From positions 9,770,104 to 9,834,103 of the forward strand of contig NC_079976.1 of NCBI RefSeq assembly GCF_029852145.1: 64,000 nt of DNA. The letters are read 5' to 3'. Source of the DNA: Microplitis mediator (lineage: Eukaryota; Arthropoda; Insecta; Hymenoptera; Braconidae). Positions within the stretch are counted from its first letter, which is position 1. Each line of letters begins with the position of its first letter. The notes below the pieces were generated by a model, which saw nothing but the letters and a program-made list of their open reading frames with translations, ran no database searches and had not been told where the DNA came from. This document shows, piece by piece, positions 22,815-33,505 of this stretch. Position numbers and translations under genes: made by a program.

Positions 22815-23053
22815 CAGGGGTTCGCACTTATCTCTCTGTTACACTCAAATCACCGAACGGTACTATCTTAGTTGCGCTAGTGCAGTAAATGGAAACTTTA
22901 TCCAAGTTTTTCACTTAAACAAACGAATATTATCAAATAATTGAAGCGCACTTCTCTAGATTAGACAGTAGTACATCAATGTACAGTCTGTATTTTGTAA
23001 TTATAGATTTTGTTGGCGAAAAAAACTTGGCAAAAAATATCTGATAACCCCTG
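22815..23053. mobile_element. CAGGGGTT TIR element inserted in the left arm only
   Basis: Ends CAGGGGTT and AACCCCTG. The right arm (about 34072-34095) lacks it and is continuous, so it inserted after the arms formed. TTTA stands on both sides. Non-coding. Confidence 0.7.
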
Positions 23054-23757
23054 TTTAGTAAAAAAAAAGTTACCTCTGAATTAAGGAAAAATTGACTGCA
23101 AATTTTTCTTTCCAACTTTTGCTATCGAATTGTCAGCAAATTTGGGCAGCGAATTTCACGCAATTTCAGTGATAACTTAATGCCAATTTCAAACTAAAGT
23201 GGCTATTAGGCCAATTACAGGAAGAAAAAAAATTTTGACATGATTTGATGATGAAATATTCTTGTGCTGAAAAATGATTTTATTTGATATTCGTAACAAA
23301 TTAATCGGTAAATGTATGAAAAATTTTTTTAAGTGAAGAAAAATTATCTTAGCAATGAGAATACTATAGTATGACTCGAGTACTTTTGAATAGAATAAAG
23401 AAATTTAAGGAAAATTTGAATTGATTTTTTTATAAGTTATAAAAATAATCATTTTTGAGTTAAGAAACTAATAATTTACAGACAAAAGAAAATTGTTATT
23501 TTTTTTTTTTTAAAGATGTATTTTTCTTAGTGTAATATGAGAATATTAAAAATTTAAAAATATTTAGATTGATGATATAAATTCTTTAAAAAATTAAGAC
23601 TTAACATTTAATTTACAATTAATTATATTCCAGTAAATTAATTAACTATGAATGTTGGTGGTTAAATAAAGAAAGTATATGTCTAGGTAAATATAAATAA
23701 AAAAAATTATCGTAAAAAAAAAAAAATGCAAATAATTGGAATTAAAAATAAATCGTT

Positions 23758-23763
23758 TTTATT
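23758..23763 (-). terminator. Poly(A) signal of left ANK/PRANC gene
   Basis: AATAAA on the minus strand, about 170 bp after the stop codon; mirrored at 30758-30763. Confidence 0.6.
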
Positions 23764-23933
23764 ACATAAAAATATAAAAATTATGTTTTGTAAACAGTAT
23801 ATACATAATATACAATTATCACAAGATGTGAATCAATTAAGTTAATAACTATACATAAATTAAATGACATGATTATACAATTAAATTACAAATTATTAAA
23901 AATGCTTATCAGTGCGAATGATCTTATAAAATA

Positions 23934-24917
23934 TTAAAAATTATCGGCTATATTTTTTAAATCTATATTACTGAGGTATTTGAATACCTCCCTTGTACAA
24001 GTACTTGGGAGTTCCATTTTATCGAAAATACTATATATTCTACTTTTAATTTTTAAAAATAATTTCTTTCGCCCTAGTCCTTGCTTTAAACGATAATTTA
24101 ACATTCCACCGTACAGTGGAAAAATGGACTCTGTATTTAAATTACTAATGATTTTAGGTTTGATATGCGTCAATCGGACAGCTAAACTGTGTTGGTCCAT
24201 ACACAAAACATCGTAAAACGTAAAATTACTCCCAGTAATATACGTTTTTTTCATTTTCTGGACTTCTTCACAACACTGAATACGCAGTTCTTCAAACACT
24301 TTATCATTTACCTCAGCCAAATTTTTTTTTGATACATAAAAATTAGTCGCACTAAGTTTGACTATGTGCTTTAGTATCATTGACTCAATTTCTGTCGAAC
24401 ATTTTAGACATGATATGTCTAATGCCGAATGACCAGATCCATTGACTGCATTGACGTCAGCACCAGCATCAAGCAGATGCTGTACAACATTAAAGTTGTC
24501 ATCGACGAATAGAGCTCCGGAATGAAGAGCTGTCATCTTGTTGGCGATTACAGTGTTGACGTCGATCATAATGTTGTCTAATAATAATTTGACAACATCC
24601 AAGTTTTCGCGAACGACGGCACAATGTAATGCACTTTTGGTGACGCTTCCATTGACTGGTACCAAGTTTATATCCGCACCATATGCAAGAAGTAACTTGA
24701 TTATGTTTGAATTTCCTTTTTCGGCAGCATGAACTAGGGGTGATATATCCCTATAGTTGTCGACATTCGGATCAGCACCATGTTTCAACAGGAGCTCAAC
24801 CATTTCTTCATGACCTTCCCGAATGGCAACAGATAACGGCAGGTGGTCTCCAATGAACTGCGGATTGCAGGAAATCTCTGACGTCATGTTTTCTCCGTTG
24901 AAAATTTCAGAATTCAT
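23934..24917 (-). CDS. Ankyrin-repeat protein with PRANC/F-box-like C-terminus, left copy
   Basis: Single-exon gene of 327 residues from the first ATG (24917-24915). The frame stays open 11 codons further upstream but has no ATG there. Ankyrin repeats are at about residues 25-52 (LPLSVAIREGHEEMVELLL), 58-87, 94-123 and 128-158, with a degenerate fifth at 163-189. The C-terminal third, ending LPSTCTREVFKYLSN plus IDLKNI (about 302-323), matches the PRANC/F-box-like pattern. Proteins of this layout are known in poxviruses, Wolbachia and parasitoid wasps, where the C-terminus recruits SCF ubiquitin ligase and the ankyrin part selects targets. For this copy the same role is inference. The protein is identical to the right-arm copy; the DNA differs by only two silent changes that I found (codons for V and F in EVFKY). 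The gene lies in the left arm of the palindrome, divergent from its twin. Confidence 0.85.
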   Translation of the reverse strand: MNSEIFNGENMTSEISCNPQFIGDHLPLSVAIREGHEEMVELLLKHGADPNVDNYRDISPLVHAAEKGNSNIIKLLLAYGADINLVPVNGSVTKSALHCAVVRENLDVVKLLLDNIMIDVNTVIANKMTALHSGALFVDDNFNVVQHLLDAGADVNAVNGSGHSALDISCLKCSTEIESMILKHIVKLSATNFYVSKKNLAEVNDKVFEELRIQCCEEVQKMKKTYITGSNFTFYDVLCMDQHSLAVRLTHIKPKIISNLNTESIFPLYGGMLNYRLKQGLGRKKLFLKIKSRIYSIFDKMELPSTCTREVFKYLSNIDLKNIADNF

Positions 24918-25288
24918 TGCACTTGTTTTTGAATTATTAACAATTGACAATTATTATCAAATAAAAATAAAGAAACTTCGACACTGAACAGTTGGTTTAA
25001 CAATTCACTTTGCAATAATGCACTTTTTAAACAAGAGAATCACAAACTTTGAGTTGACGATCAATTTTGATTTGGACACTGTCGTAAGAATAGTGCGACT
25101 GATGTTCTGAAGATCAAAAATCACTTTGTGTTTATGTCTATTGCACCTCCAAAATTACCTTAAAATCCCCACCACTTCTATTTTCTTATTCTTATCCCTT
25201 CCTTTTACTATAATTATCCCATTATTTAGTAGTTTCAGTCCTTAATTTTGGGATAATTAGTTTTTCCCCAATTGCTTTTAAATGTCTA
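24918..25288 (-). promoter_or_regulatory. Shared upstream region of the left ANK/PRANC gene
   Basis: About 370 bp that is nearly identical to 29233-29603 in mirror image. It is the presumed promoter and 5' UTR. No clear TATA box is placed. Confidence 0.35.
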
Positions 25289-26705
25289 TTAACATAATTA
25301 CAATGAAGAGGATATTTGAATATTCTTTAAATTTTCTAAGTTCTGGCTAATGAAAGAATAAATAAATTAAAAAAAAAAAAAAACAATTTTAATATGAATT
25401 AAAAATAAGCCACGGCAGACAACAAATTTTTTATACTTCATGTATTGGTATGTTAAATTTTAAATCAGAGCGAAAATTTTTTTATTTTATTCTATTGCAA
25501 TGACTGTTCATAAGTTAATCAATTTTCAATAATTTTAATTTTTAAGGTGCCGCTCTGGGATACAGACAATGTATAATTCACATTATATTACATTGCTATA
25601 TTTCTTTTTACATAAAAAATAATTATTTTCATATGGTATTAAAAAATGCTTCATGCCGTCAAAGTATAGTGGTTTTCTACATTTTTAGATCCAGTAAAGA
25701 AATTAACAAGTTTATGTAAATAGTTCTTATTAATTTTAATGAAAATAGATCGTGACTAAATATTTCAAAATTTATCATTATTTGATTGTAGTAAGTCTAT
25801 AAAAACCCAAAAGAAACAACTTACCTTTTCATTTACAGATCGACTTGCAATAATTATTAATCAAGTTGAATCCATAAATCATTTTCATACAATTATTTAC
25901 ATCAACTAGTTAATTTCTTTAATCAATTTTTATTTTTCATTTAAATTTTATTTACATAAGTGATAATCACAAACACAAAAATTAATGAGAATTAAAAAAA
26001 AACTATAAAAATAATAAGAAAAAAGTAGAAATGGAAGAAATATCTCAGCAAATGCATTGTTTAAATGTTGTGATAAATTGTCACAAATATTTTATTTACA
26101 AAAATTTATTAGCAATCGGCATCAGAAATGGAGAAATCCTGATAATTTCTGTTTATGACACTAAAGACTATAATGACAACAGTCATTGGGATGCAGGTAA
26201 AGACTGACAATGTACATAATTACTCTTAGGTATATGTAATAGTCTCGTCACAGAGATTACCTTAATTGCAACTCACTTATATTCGTAAATTAACATAATT
26301 ACAATGAAGAGGATATTTAAATATTCTTTAAATTTTATAAGTTCTGGTTAATGAAAGAATAAATAAATTTAAAAAAAACAAAAACAATATTAATATGAAT
26401 TAATAGTTAGCCACAACAGACAACAAATTTTTTATACTTCATGTGTTGATATGTTAAATTTTAAATCAGAGCAAAAATTTTTTCATTTTATTTTATTATA
26501 ATGACTGTTCATAAAGCAATCAGTTTTCAATCATTTCAATTTTTAAAGTGCTGCTCTAGTATACAGATAATGCGTATAATTCACATTATAATGCATTAAT
26601 ATATTTTTTTTTACGAAAAAAAATAATAATTTTCATATGGTATTAAAAAATGCTTCATGCCGCCGAAGTATAGTAGTTTTCTACATTTTTAGATCCAGTA
26701 AAGCA
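25289..26705. repeat. Direct duplication of a ~415 bp block within the left arm
   Basis: 25289-25704 and 26291-26705 share the run from ATTAACATAATTACAATGAA to TACATTTTTAGATCCAGTAA. The mirrored pair lies at about 27807-28221 and 28807-29233 in the right arm, so the direct duplication predates the inverted one. Confidence 0.75.
26031..26207 (+). CDS. Short WD-like open frame, left arm (58 aa or first exon)
   Basis: ATG at 26031 in a good context (GAAATGG); 58 codons to TGA at 26205, or a first exon ending at GATGCAG (26195) before a GTAAAG donor. Residues include LLAIGIRNGEILIISV (about 28-43), which resembles one strand pair of a WD40/beta-propeller blade. The twin at 28475-28299 is identical base for base. 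No continuing exon is found in the arm, so it may be a captured first exon of a cellular gene or a small gene of its own. The family is not recognised. Confidence 0.4.
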   Translation: MEEISQQMHCLNVVINCHKYFIYKNLLAIGIRNGEILIISVYDTKDYNDNSHWDAGKD

Positions 26706-26933
26706 TTTCTGATCATTTTTAAAGTATTTCTCTTTTGCAAGTACTTATAAGTAGCACTTATAAGTGTATGAGAGGATGTTATATAAGACTTTCATATGTA
26801 TTTTATGATATATGGCACAACATATACATCTTACACATTAGAAAAATATATGGGAACATATAATGATTTGTATATTTTCGTTATAGTGAATATATATATA
26901 TAATTTCAAATTCATGGAAAATTATTTTGTGAC

Positions 26934-27576
26934 TAATTTATTTTCATTTCAATGTCAAACTTTTAAAATTAATCAGAAATCTATTTTTTCAAGAGCTTGA
27001 CATTGAAATGGAAATAACTTGAAAACAACGCAGAATTTTAAAAAATTTTATTCGTAACAATTTGTAAGGAATAAAATTATCTACAAAAAAGTTTCTATGA
27101 TATTTTTCGATAAGACTGATAGTTTCGCCGGAAAAGTAAAAAAATATCAAAACTCACTATAAATATAACTTGAAACTTAACTAACTTTTGAACAGTGGGA
27201 TTTATCAAAAAATGATAAGAGACTTTTTTTGTAGAGCGTTAAATTTCCTACAAAAATATTTGTTGTGCATAAAAATCCGTTGATTGGGTTCTGAGCTGGA
27301 AAATTCTAAAAAAAACTTATTTTTTTCCCCGTGTTATTTAAAGGGAAAATAGAAAAATAGAGTGAGGCAAACCTTAATATCATTATTGAGAGCTCGGGTT
27401 AGTACCAAATTTTTTATTTTTAGTTATACATTTAATTTTCTGGATACCATAAAAAAGAAAATAATCGTTTTTTTTTTTTAAATACCCTAATACCTATATA
27501 TATGAATATTATACGTGTAATGTTATGCATGTTGAAATATGTATGATGCTGTTATAGTTTTCCACGTATGTAGTTA
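26934..27576. mobile_element. Palindrome spacer: right half of a TAGGGTG hairpin element
   Basis: The only unpaired part of the giant palindrome. 26940-27488 is the right half of the TAGGGTG...CACCCTA family, ending ATACCCTA; the left half is missing. 27489-27576 is unique AT-rich DNA. Confidence 0.65.
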
Positions 27577-28298
27577 CAAAATAATTTTCCATGAAATTGA
27601 AATTATATATATGTATTCACTATAACGAAAATATACAAATCATTATATGTTCCCATATATTTTTCTAATGTGTAAGATGTATATGTTGTGCCATATATCA
27701 TAAAATACATATGAAAGTCTTATATAACATCCTCTCATACACTTATAAGTGCTACTTATAAGTACTTGCAAAAGAGAAATACTTTAAAAATGATCAGAAA
27801 TGCTTTACTGGATCTAAAAATGTAGAAAACTACTATACTTCGGCGGCATGAAGCATTTTTTAATACCATATGAAAATTATTATTTTTTTTCGTAAAAAAA
27901 AATATATTAATGCATTATAATGTGAATTATACGCATTATCTGTATACTAGAGCAGCACTTTAAAAATTGAAATGATTGAAAACTGATTGCTTTATAAACA
28001 GTCATTATAATAAAATAAAATGAAAAAATTTTTGCTCTGATTTAAAATTTAACATATCAACACATGAAGTATAAAAAATTTGTTGTCTGTTGTGGCTAAC
28101 TATTAATTCATATTAATATTGTTTTTGTTTTTTTTAAATTTATTTATTCTTTCATTAACCAGAACTTATAAAATTTGAAGAATATTTAAATATCCTCTTC
28201 ATTGTAATTATGTTAATTTACGAATATAAGTGAGTTGCAATTAAGGTAATCTCTGTGACGAGAATATTACATATACCTAAGAGTAATTATGTACATTG

Positions 28299-28475
28299 TC
28301 AGTCTTTACCTGCATCCCAATGACTGTTGTCATTATAGTCTTTAGTGTCATAAACAGAAATTATCAGGATTTCTCCATTTCTGATGCCGATTGCTAATAA
28401 ATTTTTGTAAATAAAATATTTGTGACAATTTATCACAACATTTAAACAATGCATTTGCTGAGATATTTCTTCCAT
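28299..28475 (-). CDS. Short WD-like open frame, right arm (58 aa or first exon)
   Basis: Mirror image of 26031-26207 with no base change seen: ATG at 28475-28473, TGA at 28301-28299, the same CAG/GTAAAG donor. Its full identity contrasts with the diverged outer arms. A third, scrambled trace lies in the 30915-33532 insertion: its start in minus orientation near 30960-30995, its end in plus orientation near 31347-31376. Confidence 0.4.
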   Translation of the reverse strand: MEEISQQMHCLNVVINCHKYFIYKNLLAIGIRNGEILIISVYDTKDYNDNSHWDAGKD

Positions 28476-29603
28476 TTCTACTTTTTTCTTATATTATTTT
28501 TATAGTTTTTTTTTAATTCTCATTAATTTTTGTGTTTGTGATTATCACTTATGTAAATAAAATTTAAACGAAAAATAAAAATTGATTAAAGAAATTAACT
28601 ATTTAATGCAAATAATTGTATGAAAATGATTTATGGATTCAACTTGATTAATAATTATTGCAAGTCGATCTGTAAATGAAAAGGTAAGTTGTTTCTTTTG
28701 GGTTTTTATAGACTTACTACAATCAAATAATGATAAATTTTGAAATATTTAGTCACGATCTATTTTCATTAAAATTAATAAGAACTATTTACATAAACTT
28801 GTTAATTTCTTTACTGGATCTAAAAATGTAGAAAACTACTATTCTTTGACGGCATGAAGCATTTTTTAATACCATATGAAAATAATTATTTTTCATGTAA
28901 AAAGAAATATAGCAATGTAATATAATGTGAATTATACATTGTCTGTATCCCAGAGCGGCACCTTAAAAATTAAAATTATTGAAAATTGATTAACTTATGA
29001 ACAGTCATTGCAATAGAATAAAATAAAAAAATTTTCGCTCTGATTTAAAATTTAACATACCAATACATGAAGTATAAAAAATTTGTTGTCTGCCGTGGCT
29101 TATTTTTAATTCATATTAAAATTGTTTTTTTTTTTTTTAAATTTATTTTATTCTTTCATTTATTCTTTCATTAGCCAGAACTTAGAAAATTTAAAGAATA
29201 TTCAAATATCCTCTTCATTGTAATTATGTTAATAGACATTTAAAAGCAATTGGGGAAAAACTAATTATCCCAAAATTAAGGACTGAAACTACTAAATAAT
29301 GGGATAATTATAGTAAAAGGAAGGGATAAGAATAAGAAAATAGAAGTGGTGGGGATTTTAAGGTAATTTTGGAGGTGCAATAGACATAAACACAAAGTGA
29401 TTTTTGATCTTCAGAACATCAGTCGCACTATTCTTACGACAGTGTCCAAATCAAAATTGATCGTCAACTCAAAGTTTGTGATTCTCTTGTTTAAAAAGTG
29501 CATTATTGCAAAGTGAATTGTTAAACCAACTGTTCAGTGTCGAAGTTTCTTTATTTTTATTTGATAATAATTGACAATTGTTAATAATTCAAAAACAAGT
29601 GCA

Positions 29604-30587
29604 ATGAATTCTGAAATTTTCAACGGAGAAAACATGACGTCAGAGATTTCCTGCAATCCGCAGTTCATTGGAGACCACCTGCCGTTATCTGTTGCCATTC
29701 GGGAAGGTCATGAAGAAATGGTTGAGCTCCTGTTGAAACATGGTGCTGATCCGAATGTCGACAACTATAGGGATATATCACCCCTAGTTCATGCTGCCGA
29801 AAAAGGAAATTCAAACATAATCAAGTTACTTCTTGCATATGGTGCGGATATAAACTTGGTACCAGTCAATGGAAGCGTCACCAAAAGTGCATTACATTGT
29901 GCCGTCGTTCGCGAAAACTTGGATGTTGTCAAATTATTATTAGACAACATTATGATCGACGTCAACACTGTAATCGCCAACAAGATGACAGCTCTTCATT
30001 CCGGAGCTCTATTCGTCGATGACAACTTTAATGTTGTACAGCATCTGCTTGATGCTGGTGCTGACGTCAATGCAGTCAATGGATCTGGTCATTCGGCATT
30101 AGACATATCATGTCTAAAATGTTCGACAGAAATTGAGTCAATGATACTAAAGCACATAGTCAAACTTAGTGCGACTAATTTTTATGTATCAAAAAAAAAT
30201 TTGGCTGAGGTAAATGATAAAGTGTTTGAAGAACTGCGTATTCAGTGTTGTGAAGAAGTCCAGAAAATGAAAAAAACGTATATTACTGGGAGTAATTTTA
30301 CGTTTTACGATGTTTTGTGTATGGACCAACACAGTTTAGCTGTCCGATTGACGCATATCAAACCTAAAATCATTAGTAATTTAAATACAGAGTCCATTTT
30401 TCCACTGTACGGTGGAATGTTAAATTATCGTTTAAAGCAAGGACTAGGGCGAAAGAAATTATTTTTAAAAATTAAAAGTAGAATATATAGTATTTTCGAT
30501 AAAATGGAACTCCCAAGTACTTGTACAAGGGAGGTTTTTAAATACCTCAGTAATATAGATTTAAAAAATATAGCCGATAATTTTTAA
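29604..30587 (+). CDS. Ankyrin-repeat protein with PRANC/F-box-like C-terminus, right copy
   Basis: Same 327-residue protein as the left-arm gene, from the ATG at 29604. The open frame extends upstream to a TTG at 29571, where the two copies differ (Thr against Ser codon) outside the likely coding part. Four to five ankyrin repeats fill residues 25-189, a Lys-rich linker follows, and the F-box-like helix LPSTCTREVFKYLSN starts near 302. Only codon-third changes (GTT/GTA, TTT/TTC) were found against the twin. Intact reading in both copies and a poly(A) signal at 30758 suggest both can be expressed. Known relatives act as substrate adaptors for ubiquitin ligases; that role is not shown here. 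The origin may be lateral transfer, but only a phylogeny could decide. Confidence 0.85.
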   Translation: MNSEIFNGENMTSEISCNPQFIGDHLPLSVAIREGHEEMVELLLKHGADPNVDNYRDISPLVHAAEKGNSNIIKLLLAYGADINLVPVNGSVTKSALHCAVVRENLDVVKLLLDNIMIDVNTVIANKMTALHSGALFVDDNFNVVQHLLDAGADVNAVNGSGHSALDISCLKCSTEIESMILKHIVKLSATNFYVSKKNLAEVNDKVFEELRIQCCEEVQKMKKTYITGSNFTFYDVLCMDQHSLAVRLTHIKPKIISNLNTESIFPLYGGMLNYRLKQGLGRKKLFLKIKSRIYSIFDKMELPSTCTREVFKYLSNIDLKNIADNF

Positions 30588-30757
30588 TATTTTATAAGAT
30601 CATTCGCACTGATAAGCATTTTTAATAATTTGTAATTTAATTGTATAATCATGTCATTTAATTTATGTATAGTTATTTACTTAATTGACTCACATATTGT
30701 GATAATTGTATATTATGTATATACTGTTTACAAAACATAATTTTTATATTTTTATGT

Positions 30758-30763
30758 AATAAA
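30758..30763 (+). terminator. Poly(A) signal of right ANK/PRANC gene
   Basis: AATAAA about 170 bp past the stop, mirrored at 23758-23763. Confidence 0.6.
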
Positions 30764-31524
30764 AACGATTTATTTTTAATTCTAATTATTTGCATTTTTT
30801 TTTTTTTTACGATAATTTTTTTTATTTATATTTACCTAGACATATACTTTCTATATTTAACCACCAACATTCATAGTTAATTAATATACTGGAAAATAAT
30901 TAATTATAAATTAAAGTTAAATTGCCCGCACATATATTGTCTGATAATCTAGATTAAACAATGCGCTTGCTGGGATATTTCTTCCATTACTACTTTTTTC
31001 TTCTTTTTTTATAATTTTTTTAGATTCTTTATCAATCTCGATGACTGTCATTATTACTTATGTATGCAAATAAAATATAAACTAAAAATAAAAATTGACC
31101 AAAGAAATTAACGAGTTTATGTAAATAATTGTACGGAAATGATTTATGAATTTAACTTAATTAATAATTATTGCATGTCTATTTCAGTTTTGATTACTAT
31201 GGGCAAGTCGATCTGTAAATGAAGAAGTAATCCATTTCTCGTTAGTTTTTAAAGATATAATGTAAAGAAGTATTGATAAATTCTGAAATATTTAGTTAAG
31301 ATATATTTTCATCAAAATGAATAACAATCAACATGAGAAAAAACAGTCATTAGGATGCAGGTAAAGACTGACAATGTACATAATTACTTTTAGACATATA
31401 ATAGTCTCGTCACAGGGATTACCTTAATTGCAACTTACTTACATTCGTAAAATTGGTTTGTAATTACAATACGTTTGTATTCATTGATCTTTATTCGTAT
31501 TCGAGTCTGACAACTATGAAGAAA

Positions 31525-31573
<49 letters not shown>

Positions 31574-31576
<3 letters not shown>

Positions 31577-32594
31577 GGTGATCCAAAAAATAACAAACTT
31601 TTTTTTTTTCTTCCAAACAGGTTCAAAAGTTTTATTTAGATAAAAAAAGACGCCTGTGAAAATTAGAGCTCTTAATATTAACATTAAGAGGTTCCTCATC
31701 GCACTTTTCTATTTTCCATAAGAATAACATGGGAAAAATTTTTTTTACGTCTTCTGATTTTTATAAGTAGCTAACGATGCGTCATAGGAATAATTGGCAG
31801 GCATATTTTTGTAGGGAATTGAATGCTCTACAAAAAAAGATTCCTATCATTTTTTGAGGAATCTATTTGTTTAAAAGTTATTTGAGGTTGAAGACGAATT
31901 CATATTAAATTTTGAGATTTTCTACTTTTCCGGCGAAACTATCAGACTTATTACAAAATACCATTGGACCTTTTTTGTAGACAATTTTATTCCCTAAAAG
32001 TTATTTCGAATAAAGTTTTTTCGAATTCCGCATTGTTTTCTAGTTATTTTTATTTTAATGTGATGCTCATAAAAAAATAGTCTTCTGATCGATTTTAAGA
32101 GCTTGACATTAAAATAAAAATAACTAGAAAGCAATGCGGAATTCGAAAAAACTTTATTCAAAATAACTTTTAGGGAATAAAATTGTCTACAAAAAAGGTC
32201 TGATGATATTTTGTAATAAGTCTGATAGTTTCACCGGAAAAGTAGAAAATCTCAAAATTTAATATGAATTCGTCTTCAACCTCAAATAACTTTTAAACAA
32301 ATAGATTCCTCAAAAAATGATAGGAATCTTTTTTTGTAGAGCATTCAATTCCCTACAAAAATATGCCTGCCAATTATTCCTATGACGCATCGTTAGCTAC
32401 TTATAAAAATCAGAAGACGTAAAAAAAATTTTTCCCATGTTATTCTTATGGAAAATAGAAAAGTGCGATGAGGAACCTCTTAATGTTAATATTAAGAGCT
32501 CTAATTTTCACAGGCGTCTTTTTTTATCTAAATAAAACTTTTGAACCTGTTTGGAAGAAAAAAAAAAAAATTTGTTATTTTTTGGATCACCCTA
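31574..32594. mobile_element. Palindromic TAGGGTG hairpin element
   Basis: TAGGGTGATCCAAAAAATAA and complement at the ends; the two ~500 bp arms pair almost completely around an axis near 32085. It is flanked by ATATATAT on both sides, though this lies in a TA microsatellite so the duplication is less telling. A minus-strand 61-codon frame and its neighbours are palindrome by-products. Confidence 0.8.
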
Positions 32595-32602
32595 ATATAT
32601 AT

Positions 32603-33505
32603 TAGGGTGCTTCGTTTTTTACAACTATTTTTTTTTTCCCTCCCATCCCGAAATTTTGTTGGAAATACCCTTAGAAAAATTCCCTGAGAGTTTGAGCCCT
32701 TAATATTAATATTAAGTACTCGACCACAGCGTGTAAAGATTTCCCATTTAAAATACACGTAAGCTTGGGTTTTTATTTTTTAAACTTCTATAACTCCGCG
32801 GTATTTTATGATATCATCTTACCCAAAGTCGTGATTTTCTCAGAATTAAATGCTCTACAATAATGTCCATTGTCGCAAAGTCGTAACTCATACAGGTGGG
32901 GTAGTACGGACCGCTAAACTGAATTTTTTCATAGAATTCTTGTTTTTTCTCTCAACAACAAGACCTACAGAAAAAATGTGAATGATAATTTCATAGAAAA
33001 TTAAATTCTCTACAAAAAAGGTCCTTAGCACCGAATCACTCAGTTTGATATTTTCTGAGATATTAGTCAAATAAAAAATCAATATTTTCTAAGATTTGAT
33101 TCGACATTTTAGGGGAATTTAATGCTACGTAAACTTCAATAATTAATATCTCAAAAAATATCAATCTGAGTGATTCGGTGCTAAGGACCTTTTTCGTAGG
33201 AAATTAAATTTCCTATAAAGTAGTTATTTGCATTTTTTCTATAGGTCTTGTTATTTATGAGATAATGAGAGAAAAAACAAGAATTCTATGAAAAAATTCG
33301 GCTTAGCGGTCCGTACTACCCCACCCGTATGAGTTACGACTTCGCGACAATGGACACTTTTGTAGAACATTTAATTCTGAGAGAATCCCGGCTTTAGGCG
33401 AAATGATAACATAAAATGCCGTAGAGTTATAGAAGTTTAAAAAATAAAAACCCAAGTTTACGTGAATTTCAAACGGGAAATCTTTACACGCTGTGGTCGA
33501 GTACG
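32603..33505. mobile_element. Truncated TAGGGTG hairpin element
   Basis: Starts TAGGGTGCTTCG directly after the previous element. The arms pair from GTACTCGACCACAGCGTG (32717) with CACGCTGTGGTCGAGTAC (33488-33505), then the sequence leaves the element, so about 115 bp of the right end are missing. Confidence 0.7.

Larger units (their letters stand above)
22481..26933 (+). repeat. Giant inverted repeat, left arm
   Basis: Begins CACAGTTTGCTTTAG and is the reverse complement of 27577-34405 apart from inserts. It carries, from outside in, about 1.4 kb of flank, the ANK/PRANC gene (minus strand), two direct copies of a ~415 bp block (25289-25704, 26291-26705) around a WD-like exon, and a 230 bp inner end. 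The outer 500 bp shows about one mismatch per 15 bases against the right arm; the gene and inner part show almost none. No target duplication is apparent at the outer ends. Confidence 0.9.

Noticed and set aside
29571..29603. Eleven-codon N-terminal extension of the ANK/PRANC protein
   Set aside because: The frame there begins with TTG and has no ATG in either copy; the only amino-acid difference between the twins falls in this stretch, so the first ATG (29604 / 24917) is preferred.
23934..30587. Bacterial or viral contamination as source of the ANK/PRANC genes
   Set aside because: They sit in AT-rich eukaryotic DNA between two insect genes with introns and have AATAAA signals; an old lateral transfer remains possible.
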